DNA of 64,000 bases, taken from the NCBI GenBank assembly GCA_016709545.1, contig JADJMO010000008.1:389637-453636 (forward strand). Direction: 5' to 3'. This DNA is from Myxococcales bacterium (GTDB taxonomy: Bacteria > Myxococcota_A > Polyangia > Polyangiales > JADJMO01). The notes beneath the pieces were generated by a model. That model did no database searches, had not been told where the DNA came from, and saw only the letters and a program-made list of their open reading frames with translations. This document shows positions 61,894 to 64,000 of this stretch, one piece after another. Position numbers and translations under genes: made by a program. The first letter of the stretch is position 1; the number at the start of each line of letters is the position of its first letter.

Positions 61894-62840
61894 GTCTGCA
61901 GGACGACCTCGGTGGCTGCATGGCCGAGGCGCCCAACCTGCTCGTGCAGTCCTGCCAGCTCTCCCGCTCCAGCACGAAGAACGGCAAGTCCGTGGGTTGG
62001 ATCGCCAACGCGTGCGGCACCGGGGCCACGAAGTGCGCCCGAACGGCCGCGGGCGTGACGGTTCCGACAGCGCCAGCTGGGCCCATCGCCACCAACCTGG
62101 GTGGTTTCAGCTGGCTTTACGACGGCGCTCCTGACAGCTGGACCGTAAGCCCGCCGAGCTCGCCTGCGCCGCTCGGTCCGGAGTCGCCGACACCTCCGTC
62201 GTCGAGCACGCCGACGGCAAAGCCCGTCACGCCGCCGACGCACAGCATCGGGCAGCTCGTGGATCTGAAGCCAGGCCAGCACGTGCTGTCGTGGTGGGAC
62301 ATGGCGCGCAAGTCCGACGGCGGACCCGCGATCGCGGCGACGACGGTGCGCTACCGCGTGGCGGTCCTCGACGCGAAGGGCTCGGCCATCGCGGTGTTCA
62401 CCGAAGTGCCGTTCTACGACGGCAAGAACGGGTGGAGCCCGCGTCGCTCGGTGTCGTTCTCCGTCGAGACGGCCGGCACCTTCGTGGTCGCGTTCTCGCC
62501 GTCACTCGACACCCTCGGAGAGTGGCTCGCTCCTCGTGGCCAACGCGCAGCTCGAGCGAGACGAGAAGGCGGCAGGGGCGTCGGAGTACGTCGGCACCGA
62601 GTGGAGTCGCTTGCGCCTCACGACGCAGTGCCCCGCCGGTGCGAAGGCAAAGGTGCAGACGAAGTTCGAGCATCGTTGCGACAACGACGTCTGCTTCCAC
62701 GAGTTGATCGCGCCGCTGCTCATCGACACGTCGCAGCTCAGCGTCGGCAAGGGCGCGCTCGTCGGCAAGCTCGCGGGAGAGAACTTCAACTTCCGCCACA
62801 TGACCCTTGGCGTGAATCTGGTCGGCACGGGCCTGCGTGA
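61659..62840 (+). CDS. Fragment of the giant secreted protein, helix to beta transition
   Basis: From about 61767 (AEKSVVRDFAEQYIGDYVGK) this frame continues the protein: YYNIQYPSHEGDDIAVLSLQ, Cys pairs, a Pro/Ser/Thr linker (SPPSSPAPLGPESPTPPSSS) and a beta-sandwich domain (LKPGQHVLSWWDMARKSDGG, ATTVRYRVAVLDAKGSAIAV). A frame change near 62519 moves the sequence to the next fragment. The linker and beta domain look like adhesin or carbohydrate-binding modules. Confidence 0.45.
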   Translation: MGGRRLPCWRWTTRSSGRPARSAASKGRRRRRGSEAEKSVVRDFAEQYIGDYVGKLGLFIEYYNIQYPSHEGDDIAVLSLQDDLGGCMAEAPNLLVQSCQLSRSSTKNGKSVGWIANACGTGATKCARTAAGVTVPTAPAGPIATNLGGFSWLYDGAPDSWTVSPPSSPAPLGPESPTPPSSSTPTAKPVTPPTHSIGQLVDLKPGQHVLSWWDMARKSDGGPAIAATTVRYRVAVLDAKGSAIAVFTEVPFYDGKNGWSPRRSVSFSVETAGTFVVAFSPSLDTLGEWLAPRGQRAARARREGGRGVGVRRHRVESLAPHDAVPRRCEGKGADEVRASLRQRRLLPRVDRAAAHRHVAAQRRQGRARRQARGRELQLPPHDPWRESGRHGPA

Positions 62841-63214
62841 CTGCGGGGCGACGCCCACGGCCAGCTGCTACGGGTCTGGCTACCTCGAGTACACCCTGCA
62901 GCACGACGCATACAACACCGGCATCGGGCTGGGATGGAGGCGCAGACTTCTCAACCCCGGCGGCGCAGCGATCCGCCACGGCAAGGCCCTCGCTGCCGAG
63001 CGGTACATCACGATGCCGATCGGATCGGCCGACACAGGGCTCCTCTTCACCCCTGCGATCGAGAAGGTCGAGCTGAAGGGGCGCCCGCTCGACGGGAGCT
63101 ACAAGTTCCGGATCTACGACCAGGAAGCGCTCCGCTGGGAGCGGCTCGAGGACGTGCAGATCGTCCTCAAGTACCGCTACTGGTCCGCCATCCAGCCGCA
63201 GCCGCCGGGGCTGA
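62536..63214 (+). CDS. C-terminal part of the giant secreted protein
   Basis: It continues from about 62525 (ANAQLERDEKAAGASEYVGT) with PLLIDTSQLSVGKGALVGKL, the FRHMTLGVNLVGTGLRDCGA segment and an end IYDQEALRWERLEDVQIVLK followed by YRYWSAIQPQPPG. The penultimate strand pattern (bulky residues, Leu-Glu-Asp, alternating hydrophobics, Tyr-Arg-Tyr) resembles the C-terminal TcB-binding end of TcA proteins. The frame as given is open to 63963, but one base less in the GGGG near 63207 would give a stop TGA just before the next ATG. So the true end is probably about 63213. Confidence 0.5.
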
Positions 63215-63217
63215 ACC

Positions 63218-64000
63218 ATGATGACCCGTCGCGAAGCCCGTCGGCTCGCGCGCAGGGAGTGGGCGGAGCAGCGCTTGCTGGTCCGCCGCTTCAGGGCGCC
63301 GATCGCGTTCGTCACCTGCGCAGCGTTCTGGCTGTCGCTCGCGTGGATTGTTCCGCAGCCCGCGCGGGCGCAGGAGGCGGAACCCATCAGCGAGCCCCTG
63401 CCGACCACCGAAGGTGCGTCGCCCACCGTGGCGGCGCCGAGCCCTTCGGAAGCGAAGCCGTCGCCAGAAGCAGCGACAGGCCCCGCGCCCACCGCGCCGA
63501 CGGGTGTCGACAAGGCGGGGCTGCCCGACGTGGCGCAGAAGGCCGAGGCGCCGATGGCGACCGTCGGGCTCCCGACGGGGGCCAACAAGACGGGTGTGTC
63601 GTCGCAGGCGATCTCGGTGCCGCAGGGCACCGGGAAGATCCAGGGCATGGGCGAGAGCTTCTCCGCCCAGTTGTCGACCGGCATTGCAACGTTCGCAGTG
63701 CCCTTCGCGCCCCCTCGGCGCGGTGGCGCACAGCCTTCGCTCGGGCTCTCGTACTCCTCTGGCAACGGCCACGGCATCGCCGGTGTCGGCTGGGAGATCG
63801 GAGCGCCGTACATCGCGCGGCAGACCGACCGCGGCGTGCCCCAGTACAAGGACGGCACCGCGTGGACGCCGCAGCAGGACCGGTTCGTCTTCAACGGCGG
63901 TCAGGAGCTCGTCCCGATCTGCCTCGTGGGCACCGACTGCACCGGCAAGCTCATCGCGGGTGAGGTCATCCCGGCGACCTTCAACGGCTGGCAATACTTC
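63218..64000 (+). CDS. SpvB/RHS-type exported protein (incomplete at window end)
   Basis: An open frame from ATG 63218 to the window edge (261 codons so far). The N-terminus has a Sec signal (FVTCAAFWLSLAWIVPQPAR, cleavage after RAQA expected), then a Pro/Ala/Thr linker. From about residue 130 it matches the SpvB domain of Tc toxin B and RHS proteins: KIQGMGESFSAQLSTGIATF, PSLGLSYSSGNGHGIAGVGW and YKDGTAWTPQQDRFVFNGGQ. This domain normally begins a long RHS beta-shell protein with a variable C-terminal toxin. Sec export is unlike insect Tc toxins. The 3' part is outside the window. Confidence 0.8.
   Translation, partial: MMTRREARRLARREWAEQRLLVRRFRAPIAFVTCAAFWLSLAWIVPQPARAQEAEPISEPLPTTEGASPTVAAPSPSEAKPSPEAATGPAPTAPTGVDKAGLPDVAQKAEAPMATVGLPTGANKTGVSSQAISVPQGTGKIQGMGESFSAQLSTGIATFAVPFAPPRRGGAQPSLGLSYSSGNGHGIAGVGWEIGAPYIARQTDRGVPQYKDGTAWTPQQDRFVFNGGQELVPICLVGTDCTGKLIAGEVIPATFNGWQYF

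Overview
The window is very GC-rich DNA packed on both strands with genes typical of Myxococcota, most likely the class Polyangia. Supporting signs are several secreted proteins ending in a MYXO-CTERM-type tail (a Cys-containing motif, a short hydrophobic helix, then an Arg cluster), a TIGR04563-type small protein, a TIGR03790 protein, two bacterial Ser/Thr protein kinases, and many lipoproteins with Asp/Ala/Gly/Thr-rich linkers. No rRNA, tRNA, CRISPR array or insertion sequence was recognised.

Layout. 0.1-3.8 kb: a tightly overlapping minus-strand operon (queD, DUF2203, folE, SDR, LON-like, LplA-like) that looks like a pterin or queuosine-precursor module with extra genes. 3.9-15.8 kb: a transmembrane kinase, three exported proteins with MYXO-CTERM-like tails (TIGR03790, GH25 lysozyme, subtilase), tcdA, a Thr/Pro-linker lipoprotein, a Nudix hydrolase, a YkgJ cysteine-cluster protein and mobA. 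15.9-25.5 kb: a large GT39-like membrane glycosyltransferase, an orphan DNA methyltransferase, an L,D-transpeptidase, a TIGR04563 protein, an isolated SctS/FliQ-type export protein, glgC, lipB and an SDR, followed by a four-hairpin REP-like element. 25.7-42.8 kb: a membrane-anchored unknown, a HelD-like helicase, a VWA lipoprotein, a small exported protein behind a possible Shine-Dalgarno switch, a beta-CASP nuclease, DUF485-actP, a kinase-engB-PDZ operon, a second L,D-transpeptidase and a SWIM/SNF2 helicase. 42.9-49.4 kb: a STAND-TPR protein, an FAD monooxygenase, small lipoproteins and a biotin carboxylase. 49.4-53.4 kb: an accessory island with a CPWCG-motif protein, two tandem rpn genes (the second missing its catalytic core) and an M28 peptidase. 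53.9-64 kb: a frameshift-riddled stretch encoding lipoproteins and one very large secreted protein, then the start of an exported SpvB/RHS-type protein that runs off the window.

A recurring feature is single- or double-base indels in otherwise well-conserved genes (queD, glgC, the HelD-like gene twice, the SNF2 gene, the 25.7-27.4 kb gene), rising to about one to two per kb between 53.9 and 63.2 kb. Some may be assembly errors at GC or G runs; the dense cluster could instead be real decay. The strongest leads are the giant lipoprotein plus Sec-exported SpvB/RHS locus, the rpn tandem whose second copy has lost exactly its nuclease core, the two-hairpin leader at 31.25 kb, an LplA-fold protein without the catalytic lysine, and the orphan SctS/FliQ gene.
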